This document shows positions 1 to 12,118 of a stretch of DNA of 64,000 bases, one piece after another (position 1 is the first letter of the stretch; every line of letters starts with the position of its first letter). The DNA comes from Streptococcus oriscaviae. Lineage in GTDB: Bacteria > Bacillota > Bacilli > Lactobacillales > Streptococcaceae. The translations under genes and the position numbers were made by a program. Location: contig NZ_CP073084.1 in NCBI RefSeq assembly GCF_018137985.1, forward strand, positions 868,001 through 932,000, in the 5' to 3' direction. Below the pieces are notes generated by a model that saw nothing but the letters and a program-made list of their open reading frames with translations, was not told the origin of the DNA and searched no databases.

Positions 1-288
1 CTGATCTTCTTCTGCTGAGGAACGAATGCTCTTGTTTTGAAGAATGGCCCGGATTTTCTGCCTAGTTCCTTGAGTAGCAACCAAAGAAACTGTTTGAACC
101 AGAACCGACAAAAAGAAGGTCAATACGATAATCAAGAGTAAGAGGGTAAACACCAACTGCTCTGTCGAAGTCCAAAGAGATAGGTCAAAGACAGAGTAGT
201 TCAACAAAGGAAAGACAGAGGCCAGAACAACCAAGACAATGAGGGTTGCGTACCAGATTAAGAGTAACAGGGTTCCTTTTTTCATCAT
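1..288 (-). CDS. liaS: LiaS-type sensor histidine kinase, N-terminal part only
   Basis: The frame opens with ATG at 288 and runs off the window edge after 96 codons, so only the N-terminus is visible. It shows two hydrophobic segments (about residues 6-25 and 40-60) separated by a very short extracellular loop, the arrangement of intramembrane-sensing kinases of the LiaS/VraS group; no kinase domain is in view. The ATG overlaps the stop of liaF by 4 bases (ATGA), implying translational coupling. The identification rests mainly on this liaF-liaS gene order, known for the cell-envelope stress LiaFSR system in Firmicutes. Confidence 0.75.
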   Translation of the reverse strand, partial: MMKKGTLLLLIWYATLIVLVVLASVFPLLNYSVFDLSLWTSTEQLVFTLLLLIIVLTFFLSVLVQTVSLVATQGTRQKIRAILQNKSIRSSAEEDQ

Positions 289-980
289 ACTCGAACCACC
301 TCCACATCTCCAAAGAGGCAATTCACCACCAATTTCACCCGTTTGTGGGAGTCTTTATAGTGTGGGCTGGAAATGGAAAAACTCTCGTTGCGCAAATCCC
401 AGTAGGACAGGCCCATAAACTGGACGCGACCATATAGGCTGGAAGCCACCAAGGATACCTCTACATCAATGGGAACGATAATCTTCGTTTTCCCGAAGGT
501 CTTTCGAATAACAACGATATTATCTCGTCCAACCAAGACAGCCTCATCCAAGTCAACGACATCATTTCCAAAAAGACGGATAATATTGATGTCCTCAAAA
601 CCATACTTGTCCTGAGAGTGATCCTGATTACCAAACCACTTGGTTTTTTCTTTTTTAGCTTCTAGGGGCTCATCCTCCAGCAAAATATGGGTGTACTGAT
701 TTCTTTTTTCGTATCTTGAAAAGAAATTGATAAAAATATAGATGATAAACAGCATCACCCCAACGATGAAATAAGGATTCAGTACAAATACAAGAAAAAT
801 GAGCGATACCGCACTGGCTAAGAGTACCTGACTATTCTTCCTACCTGTCACATACCAAATCACCAGCATAAAGACCGCTACCAGTAAAATTGCACGCGCT
901 GCTTCACTGGCCAAGACGTCAAAGAAAGCTAGTGTAAAAATTATACTTTCTAATAATAAGAAAAACTGCACTTTCCGCAT
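285..980 (-). CDS. liaF: LiaF-like cell-wall stress regulator membrane protein
   Basis: 231 residues. The N-terminal ~90 residues hold three to four hydrophobic segments; the rest is a soluble beta-rich domain typical of the LiaF C-terminal family. In Firmicutes LiaF inhibits the LiaS kinase until cell-wall-active antibiotics or membrane damage relieve it. The start ATG at 980 has a good ribosome site (AAGGAAAGG) a few bases upstream. It is followed with a 4-base overlap by liaS and is separated from stkP by a terminator, so liaFS(R) is probably its own transcription unit from the extended -10 near 1002-1007. Confidence 0.85.
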   Translation of the reverse strand: MRKVQFFLLLESIIFTLAFFDVLASEAARAILLVAVFMLVIWYVTGRKNSQVLLASAVSLIFLVFVLNPYFIVGVMLFIIYIFINFFSRYEKRNQYTHILLEDEPLEAKKEKTKWFGNQDHSQDKYGFEDINIIRLFGNDVVDLDEAVLVGRDNIVVIRKTFGKTKIIVPIDVEVSLVASSLYGRVQFMGLSYWDLRNESFSISSPHYKDSHKRVKLVVNCLFGDVEVVRV

Positions 981-1001
981 AGGTTTCTTCCTTTCCTTAC
1001 T

Positions 1002-1007
1002 ATTGTA
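1002..1007 (-). promoter_or_regulatory. Candidate -10 element of the liaF promoter
   Basis: TACAAT on the minus strand preceded by TGG (an extended -10, TGn) 22 bases upstream of the liaF start; no convincing -35 box is visible 17 bases further up. Confidence 0.4.
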
Positions 1008-1043
1008 CCAAATTTTGCAAGAAACGCCTCCTTCCGAGGTAGG

Positions 1044-1097
1044 AAAAAAGCACCCCCAGCAATCGATGGAAAAACCTCAATTGCTAGATGTGCTTTT
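1044..1097 (-). terminator. Rho-independent terminator after stkP
   Basis: On the minus strand an AAAAGCAC...AGCAAT arm pairs with ATTGCT...GTGCTTTTTT across a ~16-base loop, and the distal arm ends in a run of six T. It lies just after the stkP stop and separates the stkP operon from liaFS. Confidence 0.75.
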
Positions 1098-1106
1098 CTT
1101 GATTGA

Positions 1107-3086
1107 TTATTGACCGTTGCTGGAAGAGGTACCAGTGGAAGAAGAACTAGAGCTTCCTCCTTGCTGTGAATTGGAGGCAACGGAAACATAGAGAGTCACC
1201 GTTCCATCAATCGTGCTGCCAGCTGCTGGGTACTGTCCTACAACCAGGTCACTGGTTGTAGCCGCGTAACTGCTATCTTCTTGTTTCTCAATAGTAGAAA
1301 CTGACACTCCCAAGTTTTGAAGCTGACGTCTTGCTTCTGCATAACTATACTTCATCACACCAAAATCTGGCATGGTAATAGCCGGTCCTTTTGACACGAT
1401 TAGGTTGACAGTGGAGCCCTTAGTCAAGCTACTTCCTACCGTAGGATTGGTACTGATTACCACTCCCTCTGCAAGGGTATCGCTGTACTCTTGTGTGATA
1501 TCACCTACTAGGAAACCGGCAGTTTTCAACTCCTGACTAGCTACTTCCTGACTCTTACCGACCACATCTGGAACTGTCGTTGGTTGTGGGCCTTTGGAAA
1601 CAACAATCGTAACCGAACTGCCTTTGGCCTTGGAGCTTTCAGCTATTGGATCGGTCTTAATAACCGTTCCGCTCTCTACGCTGTCACTGTATTCTTCCTT
1701 GCGCTTGACGGTAAAACCAGCATTTTCTAATTCCTGTTGTGCCACGGAAGCATCTTGGCCAACCACATCTGGAACTGTGACTGCTTCTGCAGAGGCTAGA
1801 ACAATATCTACTGTACTGCCTTCACGCTTGGAGCTGTTGGCTGCTGGATTGGTCCGAAGAACAGTTCCTTCTTCCACATCGGAGGACTCCTCCTCTGTTA
1901 CCGTTCCCACTTTCAAACCTGATGTTTCTATTTTTTCCTTAGCAACTTCCAAGGTTTGCCCTCTGACATCTGGAACCGTAACCGTTGCTGGAGTGTTATA
2001 GAGTACAATCAAGAATCCAATGATGGTCAAAAGTGTCGCACCAATTAACACCTTGTAGCGCATACGCATCCGGCGCTTGGGCTTGGTTGGTTTATTGACC
2101 GACGCTGACACCTCTGGTCGAGCCCCTACTGCCTCATCCTTATTAGATGGGGTGGCTGCTGGCCGTTTAGGCTCCACAGCAGCCTGAGATAATTTAGGGA
2201 GAGTTTTGGTGTCGACCTTATTTCCCTCCAGGACAACACGCGGTTCATGCCGACGATCCAAGGACAGGGCTGACGCCAAGTCAGTATACATTTCAGCAAC
2301 TGTCTTATAGCGCTCTGTCAACTTCTTGGCGGTAGCCTTGAGGACCACATTTTCCAATGCTTGTGGCACTCTTGGATTTTCATCTCTAACTGACGGAAGC
2401 GGTTTTTGGAAATGCTGGAGGGCGATGGTTACAGCACTATCCCCATCGTAGGGAATACGACCTGTCAGCATCTCAAAGAGGATAATCCCCATGGCATAAA
2501 TATCACTTTGCACAGTCGCCTTAGACCCCCGCGCCTGTTCAGGTGATAGGTAATGAACCGAGCCGAGCATTGAATTGGTCTGGGTTAGGCTGGTTTCAGC
2601 AAAGGCAACCGCGATACCGAAATCTGTCACCTTGGCCGTTCCGTCTTTGGTTAACAGAACGTTTTGAGGTTTTAAATCCCGGTGAACAATTCCCCTAGTA
2701 TGGGCCATCCGCATGGCAAGGAGAATTTGCCCCATGATACGGACAGAAGTGTCATTGGATAGAGGAGCATTTTCTTTGATGTATCGTTTCAGGTCAAGAC
2801 CGTCTACATACTCCATGGCCAAATACTGCTGACCATCTTCTTCTCCAATGTCTGAGATACGAACAATGTTAGGATGGTCTAGGTCAGCCATCGCGCGAGC
2901 CTCTCTCTGGAAGCGTTGAATGGCAATCTGATCCGTCTGATAGTTGGTCCGAAGGACCTTCACGGCGACCTCTTCACCATCTAAAATCAGGTCGCGGGCT
3001 AGATAGACATCTGCCATACCACCGCGACCAATCTGTCGAACGATCCGGTAGCGACCTGCAAAGATCTTTCCAATCTGTATCATCAA
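1107..3086 (-). CDS. stkP: PASTA-domain Ser/Thr protein kinase
   Basis: 659 residues with the full eukaryotic-type kinase layout: glycine loop [10 protein letters not shown] near residue 20, Lys43 in [14 protein letters not shown] at about 135-142 (catalytic Asp137), DFG at 155-157, a single membrane segment at about 345-364, then four extracellular PASTA repeats beginning with VPDV or MPDF motifs, and a Ser-rich tail. This kinase senses cell-wall precursors or fragments and controls septal growth in streptococci; MapZ and GpsB, encoded further along this window, are known members of that system. The start overlaps the upstream phosphatase stop (ATGA), so kinase and phosphatase are co-translated. 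Confidence 0.96.
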   Translation of the reverse strand: MMIQIGKIFAGRYRIVRQIGRGGMADVYLARDLILDGEEVAVKVLRTNYQTDQIAIQRFQREARAMADLDHPNIVRISDIGEEDGQQYLAMEYVDGLDLKRYIKENAPLSNDTSVRIMGQILLAMRMAHTRGIVHRDLKPQNVLLTKDGTAKVTDFGIAVAFAETSLTQTNSMLGSVHYLSPEQARGSKATVQSDIYAMGIILFEMLTGRIPYDGDSAVTIALQHFQKPLPSVRDENPRVPQALENVVLKATAKKLTERYKTVAEMYTDLASALSLDRRHEPRVVLEGNKVDTKTLPKLSQAAVEPKRPAATPSNKDEAVGARPEVSASVNKPTKPKRRMRMRYKVLIGATLLTIIGFLIVLYNTPATVTVPDVRGQTLEVAKEKIETSGLKVGTVTEEESSDVEEGTVLRTNPAANSSKREGSTVDIVLASAEAVTVPDVVGQDASVAQQELENAGFTVKRKEEYSDSVESGTVIKTDPIAESSKAKGSSVTIVVSKGPQPTTVPDVVGKSQEVASQELKTAGFLVGDITQEYSDTLAEGVVISTNPTVGSSLTKGSTVNLIVSKGPAITMPDFGVMKYSYAEARRQLQNLGVSVSTIEKQEDSSYAATTSDLVVGQYPAAGSTIDGTVTLYVSVASNSQQGGSSSSSSTGTSSSNGQ

Positions 3087-3820
3087 TGAGCCTCCTCTGT
3101 AATCTGAAGAAGAGCTACTGTGATATTGTCCGTTCCACCTGCATTATTGGCGAAGCGAATAAGGGATTCTGCCTTTTGACCCAAGGGAACTTCGCTGAGG
3201 ACAATATCACAAATATCCTCGATGGACACCATATTGGTCAAACCATCGCTGTTGACTAGGACATAATCACCGACCTCCAAGGTCTTAAGGGCAATATCTG
3301 GTTCAATCGGTTCTTGCTGGCCGATTGATTGAGTGACAAAATTCTTATGAGGATGATTCTGAGCCTCTTCCTCTGTAATCTGACCGGCGCGCAACAAGGC
3401 TCCAACCAGAGAATGATCACTGGTCAGACGAGTGTACTCTCCATTGCGGATAAGTCCGATACAAGAATCTCCCACATGGGCATAAATCATCTGATTGCCG
3501 ATAACAACAACTGCCTCAAGAGTTGTTCCCATCCCTTTATACTCTTCTGACTTACCTAACTCATGAATCTTCTTGTTCTCTTCATCCAAGATGTCCACCA
3601 TCCACTGGCGTACATCATTGAGAACATTCAGCTGGGTGTCCACCCAAGCCGCTCCTAGGTCCGTGGCTGTCATCTCACTGGCAATATGGCCTGCGCGATG
3701 CCCACCCATTCCGTCTGCCAACACAATCAAATCAATACCTGCTCGGTTGGTATAACGGTTGACATAATCTTGGTTATTGGAACGCTTCTGTCCCACATCT
3801 GTTAAAAGTGCAATTTCCAT
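3083..3820 (-). CDS. phpP: PP2C-family Ser/Thr protein phosphatase
   Basis: 245 residues starting at [11 protein letters not shown] (ATG at 3820; a longer frame to 3847 adds nine non-conserved residues). PP2C metal-site motifs are present in order: SNNQD near residue 15, LADGMGGH near 36, AHVGDSCIG near 110, NSDGLTNMV and GGTDNIT near the C-terminus. It is the cognate soluble phosphatase that reverses StkP phosphorylation (called PhpP, Stp or PppL in different streptococci). It lies between rsmB and stkP in one transcription unit and overlaps stkP by 4 bases. Confidence 0.95.
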   Translation of the reverse strand: MEIALLTDVGQKRSNNQDYVNRYTNRAGIDLIVLADGMGGHRAGHIASEMTATDLGAAWVDTQLNVLNDVRQWMVDILDEENKKIHELGKSEEYKGMGTTLEAVVVIGNQMIYAHVGDSCIGLIRNGEYTRLTSDHSLVGALLRAGQITEEEAQNHPHKNFVTQSIGQQEPIEPDIALKTLEVGDYVLVNSDGLTNMVSIEDICDIVLSEVPLGQKAESLIRFANNAGGTDNITVALLQITEEAH

Positions 3821-3858
3821 ACTGTATCTCTGCTGATGAATCAGCAACCTCCTCTAAT

Positions 3859-5172
3859 TTAGGATTTTCTTCTGACTTGACCGATAAAGAATCCATCTGT
3901 CAAATACTGTTCGGGTGTGAGTAAAATGCAGCCGTCGGTTACAATGTCCGCACAGTGGTGGCTCAAAGTAACCTGTTCAAAATTAGGATGTTTCTCTAGA
4001 AAAATACGAAGAACTTCCTGATTTTCCTTGGCTATAATGGTACATGTGCTATAGGTTATTATACCACCTTTTTTAACGGTTTGGCAAACACTGTCAAGGA
4101 TTTGAAGCTGGATTTGCTGCAAGGACTCAAAATCTGCAGCCTCCTTATTGTAACGAATATCCGGCTTCCTGCGAATCAAGCCTATCCCCGAACATGGTGC
4201 ATCTACCAAAATCTTATCAAAACGATCTGGACCAAAGGTTTCTGCCACCTTTGTCGCATCTAAACGTCGGGTTACAATCTTATCTGACAAACCCAAACGT
4301 CGCGCATTGTCTTCTATCAAGCTGAGTTTGTGGTCATACAAATCCAAAGCAGTTACCCGACCGCTCGTCAGATAAGAAGCCATGTGGCAAGTTTTTCCGC
4401 CCGGCGCTGCACAAGCATCCAATAGTTCTTCTGAACCTTCAATTTTCAAGGTTGGAGCAACCAGTTGACTGGATTCATCCTGAATGGTGATCAGCCCTTC
4501 CTGAAAATAGGCCGTACTAGCAAAATGCCCATTGGCCTTGACTAAACCGACTGGGGAAAGTCTGGATTGTTCCGCACCTAGTTGAGTCTTTATCTCTTCC
4601 AGACGACTAGAATCCGTTACCCGCACGCTTGCCTTGTTGCGGATGTGAAGACTAGCTAGTATCTTCTCTGCACGCTCTTCTCCATACTCGTCAATCAGGG
4701 TCTTGACCAACCAGACAGGCACCGAATACAGGACAGACAAACGCTTGTTCTTGCGCTTGATGGTCGTGGGGTCTGGTAGGTCTGTTTCCAACCATTTACG
4801 AAGGATAGCATTAACAAACTTATCTGCCCCCTTCTTTGCCTTGGCGAGTTCCACCGCCTCGTGAACAACGGCATGCTTGGGAATCTTATTCAGATAGAGC
4901 AACTGATAGATGCTAAGCAGGAGTAACTGGTAAACCCAGCTATCCAGCTTGTCCCTATCAGCTATAAAGTGAGCTAGATACCACTCGAGGCTAATCTTTC
5001 GGGCTACTGTTCCATAGACTAGCTCCGTAGCCAAGTGTTTGTCTTTTTCTGAGAGTTTTGCTTGTTTTAAAGCTTGATTGAGAGCCAGATTAGAATAGGC
5101 TCCCTGTTCAAAAACCTGCCCCAAAACCTCTAAAGCTAGACTTCGTGCGCTGTCTTTCTTTCTAGTTACCAA
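3859..5172 (-). CDS. rsmB: 16S rRNA m5C967 methyltransferase RsmB
   Basis: 437 residues, the usual length. The N-terminal ~140 residues form a NusB-like RNA-binding domain; the C-terminal domain has the SAM-binding motif [14 protein letters not shown], the PCSG motif ([16 protein letters not shown]) and the catalytic TC cysteine in YSTCTI. It methylates C5 of cytosine 967 (E. coli numbering) of 16S rRNA. Its start lies inside the 3' end of fmt (11-base overlap), and phpP-stkP follow, the common Firmicutes order fmt-rsmB-phpP-stkP. Confidence 0.95.
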   Translation of the reverse strand: MVTRKKDSARSLALEVLGQVFEQGAYSNLALNQALKQAKLSEKDKHLATELVYGTVARKISLEWYLAHFIADRDKLDSWVYQLLLLSIYQLLYLNKIPKHAVVHEAVELAKAKKGADKFVNAILRKWLETDLPDPTTIKRKNKRLSVLYSVPVWLVKTLIDEYGEERAEKILASLHIRNKASVRVTDSSRLEEIKTQLGAEQSRLSPVGLVKANGHFASTAYFQEGLITIQDESSQLVAPTLKIEGSEELLDACAAPGGKTCHMASYLTSGRVTALDLYDHKLSLIEDNARRLGLSDKIVTRRLDATKVAETFGPDRFDKILVDAPCSGIGLIRRKPDIRYNKEAADFESLQQIQLQILDSVCQTVKKGGIITYSTCTIIAKENQEVLRIFLEKHPNFEQVTLSHHCADIVTDGCILLTPEQYLTDGFFIGQVRRKS

Positions 5173-6097
5173 ATTGTTCTCCTACTGCCAACTCTCGGCC
5201 AGAACCATTGAGAAAGTCCGCAATGCCCATCTTTGGTTTACCAGCGGGCTGGACGGTCTTTAAGGACAAGGCACCTTGGCCTGTTGCGACAATCAATTCC
5301 TTTTTGCTGCGGGCAATCACTTGACCGCTCGGACCAGAACCCGGCACTTCCACCGCCTCGTAAATCTTAAATCGCTCACCCTTCCAAAGAGTGTGGGCAA
5401 CCGGCCAAGGATTCATCCCGCGAATGTGATTGAAGAGCTGACGCGCTGACTTGTTCCAATCCAAGCATTCTTCTTCTGGACGAATATTGGGAGAAAAACT
5501 AACCAATGCTGGATCCTGTGGCTGTGGCAGAAGCTTTCCTGATAGGTAGTCAGGCAAGGTTCTCAGCAGTAGATCCCTTCCGACAAGAGCTAATTTTTCA
5601 AAAAGACTGCCGACATTATCACTTTCTTCAATGGCGATGCTGTCGCTTGAAATCATGTCGCCAGCATCCATCTCTTTGACCATCTCCATGATTGTCACTC
5701 CAGCCTCCTCATCTCCATTGATGAGGGCGTAGTGAATAGGCGCACCACCTCGGTATTTAGGTAAAAGAGAGGCATGGACATTGATCGCAAAGCCGACTGA
5801 ATCAAGTAGCTTGCTCGGTAAAAATTGACCGAAAGCAGCTGTTACAATCCCGTCTGCTCCTAGCTCCATCAGTTCCTCCATCTCCTGACTCCCCGATAAT
5901 TTTTCGGGCTGGTAGATGGTTAGACCATGTTGGAGAGCGACTTCCTTCACAGGTGTTCTACGAATTTCCTTCTTACGACCAACTGCCCGATCTGGCTGAG
6001 TAACAACCGCCAAAACTTGGTACTGGTCATCAGCCAAGATTCCTTCCAAAACAGTCGCCGAAAAGTCTGGCGTTCCCATAAAAATAATCTTTGTCAT
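5162..6097 (-). CDS. fmt: Methionyl-tRNA formyltransferase
   Basis: 311 residues from ATG at 6097 ([13 protein letters not shown]); the frame opens seven codons earlier but those residues are not conserved. It carries the formyl-transferase active-site segment [20 protein letters not shown] near residue 110 and the Asp of DAGDMI further on, followed by the C-terminal OB-fold tRNA-binding domain. It formylates initiator Met-tRNA with 10-formyl-THF. First gene of the fmt-rsmB-phpP-stkP operon. Confidence 0.96.
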   Translation of the reverse strand: MTKIIFMGTPDFSATVLEGILADDQYQVLAVVTQPDRAVGRKKEIRRTPVKEVALQHGLTIYQPEKLSGSQEMEELMELGADGIVTAAFGQFLPSKLLDSVGFAINVHASLLPKYRGGAPIHYALINGDEEAGVTIMEMVKEMDAGDMISSDSIAIEESDNVGSLFEKLALVGRDLLLRTLPDYLSGKLLPQPQDPALVSFSPNIRPEEECLDWNKSARQLFNHIRGMNPWPVAHTLWKGERFKIYEAVEVPGSGPSGQVIARSKKELIVATGQGALSLKTVQPAGKPKMGIADFLNGSGRELAVGEQFGN

Positions 6098-6204
6098 TGT
6101 GTGTTCTACTCCTATCACTATCTCTATATTATACCACTTTTGCTTGCATTTTCCTTAACTCAAGCTACTTTACTGCCAAATCCATCTGCTTGGACAAAAA
6201 TGAA

Positions 6205-6223
6205 AAGCCGATTGCTCGGCCTT
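6205..6223 (-). terminator. Weak terminator overlapping the priA stop
   Basis: On the minus strand AAGGCCGA and TCGGCTT form a short stem with a GCAA tetraloop, followed by TTTTCATTTTT. It overlaps the last priA codons and may separate priA from fmt. Confidence 0.45.
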
Positions 6224-8603
6224 ACATCATCTGTTGCGGTTCATTGTCGATAATCAGCCGCAAATCCTTTTGTTCCTTTTCTTGGGTCCAATCCAGTATC
6301 TGGTTGAGTACCTGCTCCACATTATCCTCTTTGCGGTATTTCAAAATGATTTGATAATGGTAGAGATTATGGGTGCGCGCGACGGGCTTGGGTGTCGGTC
6401 CAAGAATCTGAATGTACTCTGTCAGATTTCCCCTTAGAACAGCAACTGTTTCAAAAGCCTTTTTCATCACAAACTCTTCTGACTTATGCGATAAGGTCAA
6501 CCCGACTGTAAAGTAATAGGGAGGATAGCCTAGATTGCGACGAATGGCCATCTCATACCGATAAAACCCCTCATAATCCTGATTTTTGGCAAATGCCAAA
6601 GCATAGTGGTGCGGATTGTAGGTCTGAATCAGAACCTCTCCTTCCTTATCCGCTCGCCCAGCTCGACCGGCCACTTGAGTCAGCAGCTGGAAGGTTCGCT
6701 CAGAAGAGCGAAAATCAGGTAAATTGAGGGCCGTATCGGCATTGAGAACACCGACCAAGGTGACATTTGGAAAATCCAAGCCCTTGGCAATCATCTGAGT
6801 TCCTAAGAGGATGTCTGCTTCTTGACGACCAAAGCGGCCCAAGAGGTCTTCATGCGCCCCCTTTTTACGAGTCGTGTCCACATCCATCCGGAGAATACGG
6901 GCTTCTGGTATAAGCTGTTGCAGCTCATCGTAGGCCTTCTGCGTTCCTGTTCCGTAGTATCGAATCGATGGATTTTGGCAGTTAGGACAGGTGTGGGGGA
7001 TTCCCTTTTGAAACCCACAGTAATGGCAATTCATACTACGGCTGTCCATGTGCAGGGTCAGAGAAATATCACAATTCGGACATTGGTCAACTGTTCCGCA
7101 ATCCCGGCACATGACAAAGGAGGAGTAGCCTCTGCGATTGAGCATAAGTACGACCTGCTCCTTGCGGGCTAATTTTTCTTGAATTTTTTCGAGCAAGGGC
7201 GGAGTAAAATTACTGGTTTCCTGACGGCCAATGTAGTCGCGGAAATCGATGATGTCCACCCTAGGAATCCGAGCCAAGGGATTGGCCCTTTTCTGCAGGG
7301 TCAATAGACCGTACAGCCCCTTGCTGGCCCGAGCCCTGCTTTCAAGACTCGGAGTCGCAGACCCCAAAACCAGAACGGCCCTGTTGTACTCCGCTCGTAA
7401 CTTGGCCACATCTCTGGCATGGTAGCGAGGGTTGCTATCCTGCTTATAGCTGGCCTCGTGTTCCTCATCAATGATAATGGCTCCCAGATTTTTCAATGGA
7501 GCAAAGACAGCCGAACGGGCACCGACGACCACCTGAGCCTCCCCCCGCTCAATCTTGCGCCATTCATCATATTTTTCACCATCTGACAGACCTGAGTGTA
7601 GAATCGCCACCTGCTGACCAAAGCGCGAGATAAAGCGATTGGTTACCTGAGGAGTTAGGGAAATTTCAGGAACCAGCATAATGGCAGTCTTTCCATCCTG
7701 TAAAACTTGATCGATAACCTGAAGATATACTTCGGTTTTTCCAGAACCTGTCACGCCTTGCAAAAGGTAGGTTTGGCTTTCTCGTCCAATCATTGATGTA
7801 ATTTCTCTGACTGCAATCGCTTGTTCAGGATTGAGGGTTAGAGCCTGACTGGCTTCAACGTTATCAAAATAGTTTTGGGCTCGGCTGACTTCCTCCTCCC
7901 AAACCGAGATAAGACCATTTTCTTCAAAATAATGGATGATTTCTGAAGAATATCGTTCCTTCAGTTGGCTCAAGGGAGCTGGCTCCTCTTGCTTTAGGAG
8001 TTCTTCCTTTAGCATTTGACGCTTTTTGGCACGATTGCTGATTTCATATTGACTGAGACGTTCATGACAAACCCTGTACCATTTTTCTGTCTTAATCTGC
8101 TTTTTGTCCTTCGCTAGATACTCCACTTCAATCTTCCCTGCTTGAGCCAAACGCATAACACGGGCCTGATTATCCACATCCAAATCAGAAAAACGCACTT
8201 CTTCCTTCGTTGCAAAAATTTCCCGTCTATCTTCATCTGAAAGACCGGCCCCTGCGTGTAAAATCTTATCATAGGTCGAGTTGAGCAAGTTGGGCAACAT
8301 CGCCTTCAAAATCGAAATCTTGTAGGAGAAAACGGTCTTTCGCATCTGTCCTGCTAACCAGAGCTGCTCCTGATTCAAGACTGGTCGGTAGTCCAAAATC
8401 TCAGCAATTTCCTTGATGTCTGTTGGCTCTTCTTCATCCGACAAGGCGACAACGATTCCTTGGATAAGCCGGTTGGCTTTACCAAAGGGAACATGAACCC
8501 GAATCCCTTCTTGCATCAGGCCAGCCAGAGCCTTGGGAACTCGGTAGCTGTAAGGTTTGTCTGTTTGCATCAGAGGAACATCGACAATCACTTGAGCTAG
8601 CAT
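6222..8603 (-). CDS. priA: Primosomal helicase PriA
   Basis: 793 residues from ATG at 8603, chosen because a near-perfect ribosome site (AAAGGAGG) sits just upstream; the frame reads 57 codons further up through a lysine/arginine-rich stretch that overlaps non-coding sequence. Visible features: N-terminal DNA-binding domain, Walker A GVTGSGKTEVY, DEAH-like box IIDEEHE, helicase C-terminal motifs (QVAGRAGR) and paired CxxC zinc-binding motifs between the helicase lobes (CRDC, CPNC, CHYC, CPNC). It reloads the replisome at stalled forks. It follows rpoZ with a 61-base gap. Confidence 0.96.
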   Translation of the reverse strand: MLAQVIVDVPLMQTDKPYSYRVPKALAGLMQEGIRVHVPFGKANRLIQGIVVALSDEEEPTDIKEIAEILDYRPVLNQEQLWLAGQMRKTVFSYKISILKAMLPNLLNSTYDKILHAGAGLSDEDRREIFATKEEVRFSDLDVDNQARVMRLAQAGKIEVEYLAKDKKQIKTEKWYRVCHERLSQYEISNRAKKRQMLKEELLKQEEPAPLSQLKERYSSEIIHYFEENGLISVWEEEVSRAQNYFDNVEASQALTLNPEQAIAVREITSMIGRESQTYLLQGVTGSGKTEVYLQVIDQVLQDGKTAIMLVPEISLTPQVTNRFISRFGQQVAILHSGLSDGEKYDEWRKIERGEAQVVVGARSAVFAPLKNLGAIIIDEEHEASYKQDSNPRYHARDVAKLRAEYNRAVLVLGSATPSLESRARASKGLYGLLTLQKRANPLARIPRVDIIDFRDYIGRQETSNFTPPLLEKIQEKLARKEQVVLMLNRRGYSSFVMCRDCGTVDQCPNCDISLTLHMDSRSMNCHYCGFQKGIPHTCPNCQNPSIRYYGTGTQKAYDELQQLIPEARILRMDVDTTRKKGAHEDLLGRFGRQEADILLGTQMIAKGLDFPNVTLVGVLNADTALNLPDFRSSERTFQLLTQVAGRAGRADKEGEVLIQTYNPHHYALAFAKNQDYEGFYRYEMAIRRNLGYPPYYFTVGLTLSHKSEEFVMKKAFETVAVLRGNLTEYIQILGPTPKPVARTHNLYHYQIILKYRKEDNVEQVLNQILDWTQEKEQKDLRLIIDNEPQQMM

Positions 8604-8664
8604 AGAAACCTCCTTTCCATAAGCTAAAAGAAACCCAGCTGGTCTTCCAACTGAGCTCCGTTTG

Positions 8665-8979
8665 TTAAATTTTATCGCCTTCTTCTTTTTCCTTAGCGAT
8701 TTGCGCCTTAATCTTGCGCTCTTCTTCTTCTTGACGACGGCGCTCCTCTTCCGCACGGCGACGAACAGCCTCACGTTTTGCTTCTGGATTTGGATGAATC
8801 ACAACGTTGCCAGACTCAATCTCCTCCAGAGCGCGTAGGGTTGACTTTACAGAACTAAACTCTTGAGTTGGTTTTGCCCCTGACTCCAATTCATGAGCCC
8901 GCTTGGCTTCCAAGATAACCAAGGAATATTTTGACGGCACCTTGTCCAAAAGGGTGTCGATTGACGGTTTTAACATCAT
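8665..8979 (-). CDS. rpoZ: RNA polymerase omega subunit
   Basis: 104 residues. The conserved omega N-terminus is clear ([10 protein letters not shown], then [15 protein letters not shown]), followed by a charged, probably helical Lys/Glu/Arg-rich tail. Omega aids assembly and stability of the beta-prime subunit. It lies 31 bases after gmk and before priA, the standard gmk-rpoZ-priA order of Firmicutes. Confidence 0.95.
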   Translation of the reverse strand: MMLKPSIDTLLDKVPSKYSLVILEAKRAHELESGAKPTQEFSSVKSTLRALEEIESGNVVIHPNPEAKREAVRRRAEEERRRQEEEERKIKAQIAKEKEEGDKI

Positions 8980-9010
8980 AGCATTCTTACTCTTTCTACT
9001 TTTATATTCT

Positions 9011-11361
<2,351 letters not shown>

Positions 11362-11455
11362 ATTTCCACCTCTTTATTTTCATTGTAGATTCAAAAAATC
11401 CTCTTCTATTCTAACATATTTCAAACGATTTCACAATTCAAAATTGAAATTATGT

Positions 11456-11461
11456 TATAAT
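11456..11461 (+). promoter_or_regulatory. luxS promoter, extended -10
   Basis: TATAAT preceded by TGT (TGn extended -10) about 30 bases before the luxS start; a good AAGGAG ribosome site follows. The -35 region is poor, as is usual for extended -10 promoters. Confidence 0.55.
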
Positions 11462-11490
11462 TATCATAACGAATAACAAAGGAGAAATTT

Positions 11491-11973
11491 ATGAGCAAAG
11501 AAGTTATTGTTGAAAGTTTTGAACTGGATCACACCATCGTTAAAGCCCCTTACATCCGCTTGATTTCAGAGGAAGTCGGCCCCAAAGGTGATGTCATCAC
11601 AAACTTTGACATCCGACTGATTCAGCCCAATGAAAATGCCATGGACACCGCAGGTTTGCATACCATCGAGCATCTTTTGGCGAAGTTGATTCGCCAACGC
11701 ATCGACGGTTTAATCGATTGTTCTCCCTTTGGTTGCCGCACTGGTTTTCACATGATTATGTGGGGCAAGCAAGATCCTACCCAAATAGCCAAAGTTATCA
11801 AGTCTAGCCTAGAAGAAATTGCCCAAGGAATTTCTTGGGAGGATGTGCCAGGTACCACTATCGAATCCTGTGGCAACTACAAGGACCATAGCCTTCATTC
11901 TGCCAAGGAGTGGGCAAAATTGATTTTGGAGCAAGGGATTTCTGACAACGCCTTTGAACATCGGCCGGTATAA
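11491..11973 (+). CDS. luxS: S-ribosylhomocysteine lyase LuxS
   Basis: 160 residues, the family length. The zinc-binding HTIEH motif is near residue 57 and the active-site cysteine in SPFGCRTGF near residue 84. It cleaves S-ribosylhomocysteine to homocysteine and DPD, the precursor of AI-2, in the activated methyl cycle. Monocistronic, with a terminator 16 bases after the stop. It is functionally linked to the SAM/methionine genes near 42 kb of this window. Confidence 0.97.
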   Translation: MSKEVIVESFELDHTIVKAPYIRLISEEVGPKGDVITNFDIRLIQPNENAMDTAGLHTIEHLLAKLIRQRIDGLIDCSPFGCRTGFHMIMWGKQDPTQIAKVIKSSLEEIAQGISWEDVPGTTIESCGNYKDHSLHSAKEWAKLILEQGISDNAFEHRPV

Positions 11974-11988
11974 GCGTTTTTCCAAGTC

Positions 11989-12012
11989 AAAGCGGCAAAT
12001 TGTCGCTTTTTT
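11989..12012 (+). terminator. luxS terminator
   Basis: Stem AAAGCGGCA / TGTCGCTTT with an AAT loop and one wobble pair, ending in a run of T. Confidence 0.75.
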
Positions 12013-12028
12013 CTATGATAAAAAAAAC

Positions 12029-12067
12029 AAAAATGCTGAACTGACCAAGAATCAGTCCAGCATTTTT
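12029..12067. terminator. Bidirectional terminator between luxS and mapZ
   Basis: A 16-base-pair stem (AAAAATGCTG... against ...CAGCATTTTT, one wobble) with a 7-base loop at 12045-12051. A/T tails on both sides allow it to end luxS (+) and mapZ (-) transcripts. Confidence 0.8.
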
Positions 12068-12118
12068 ATTATCCAATTTAAAAGAGTAATTTGTCTAACT
12101 TAATGTGATACATATGAT

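Noticed and set aside
6822-7172. Plus-strand open frame of 116 codons
   Set aside because: Antisense shadow of priA with no ribosome site or family-like sequence.
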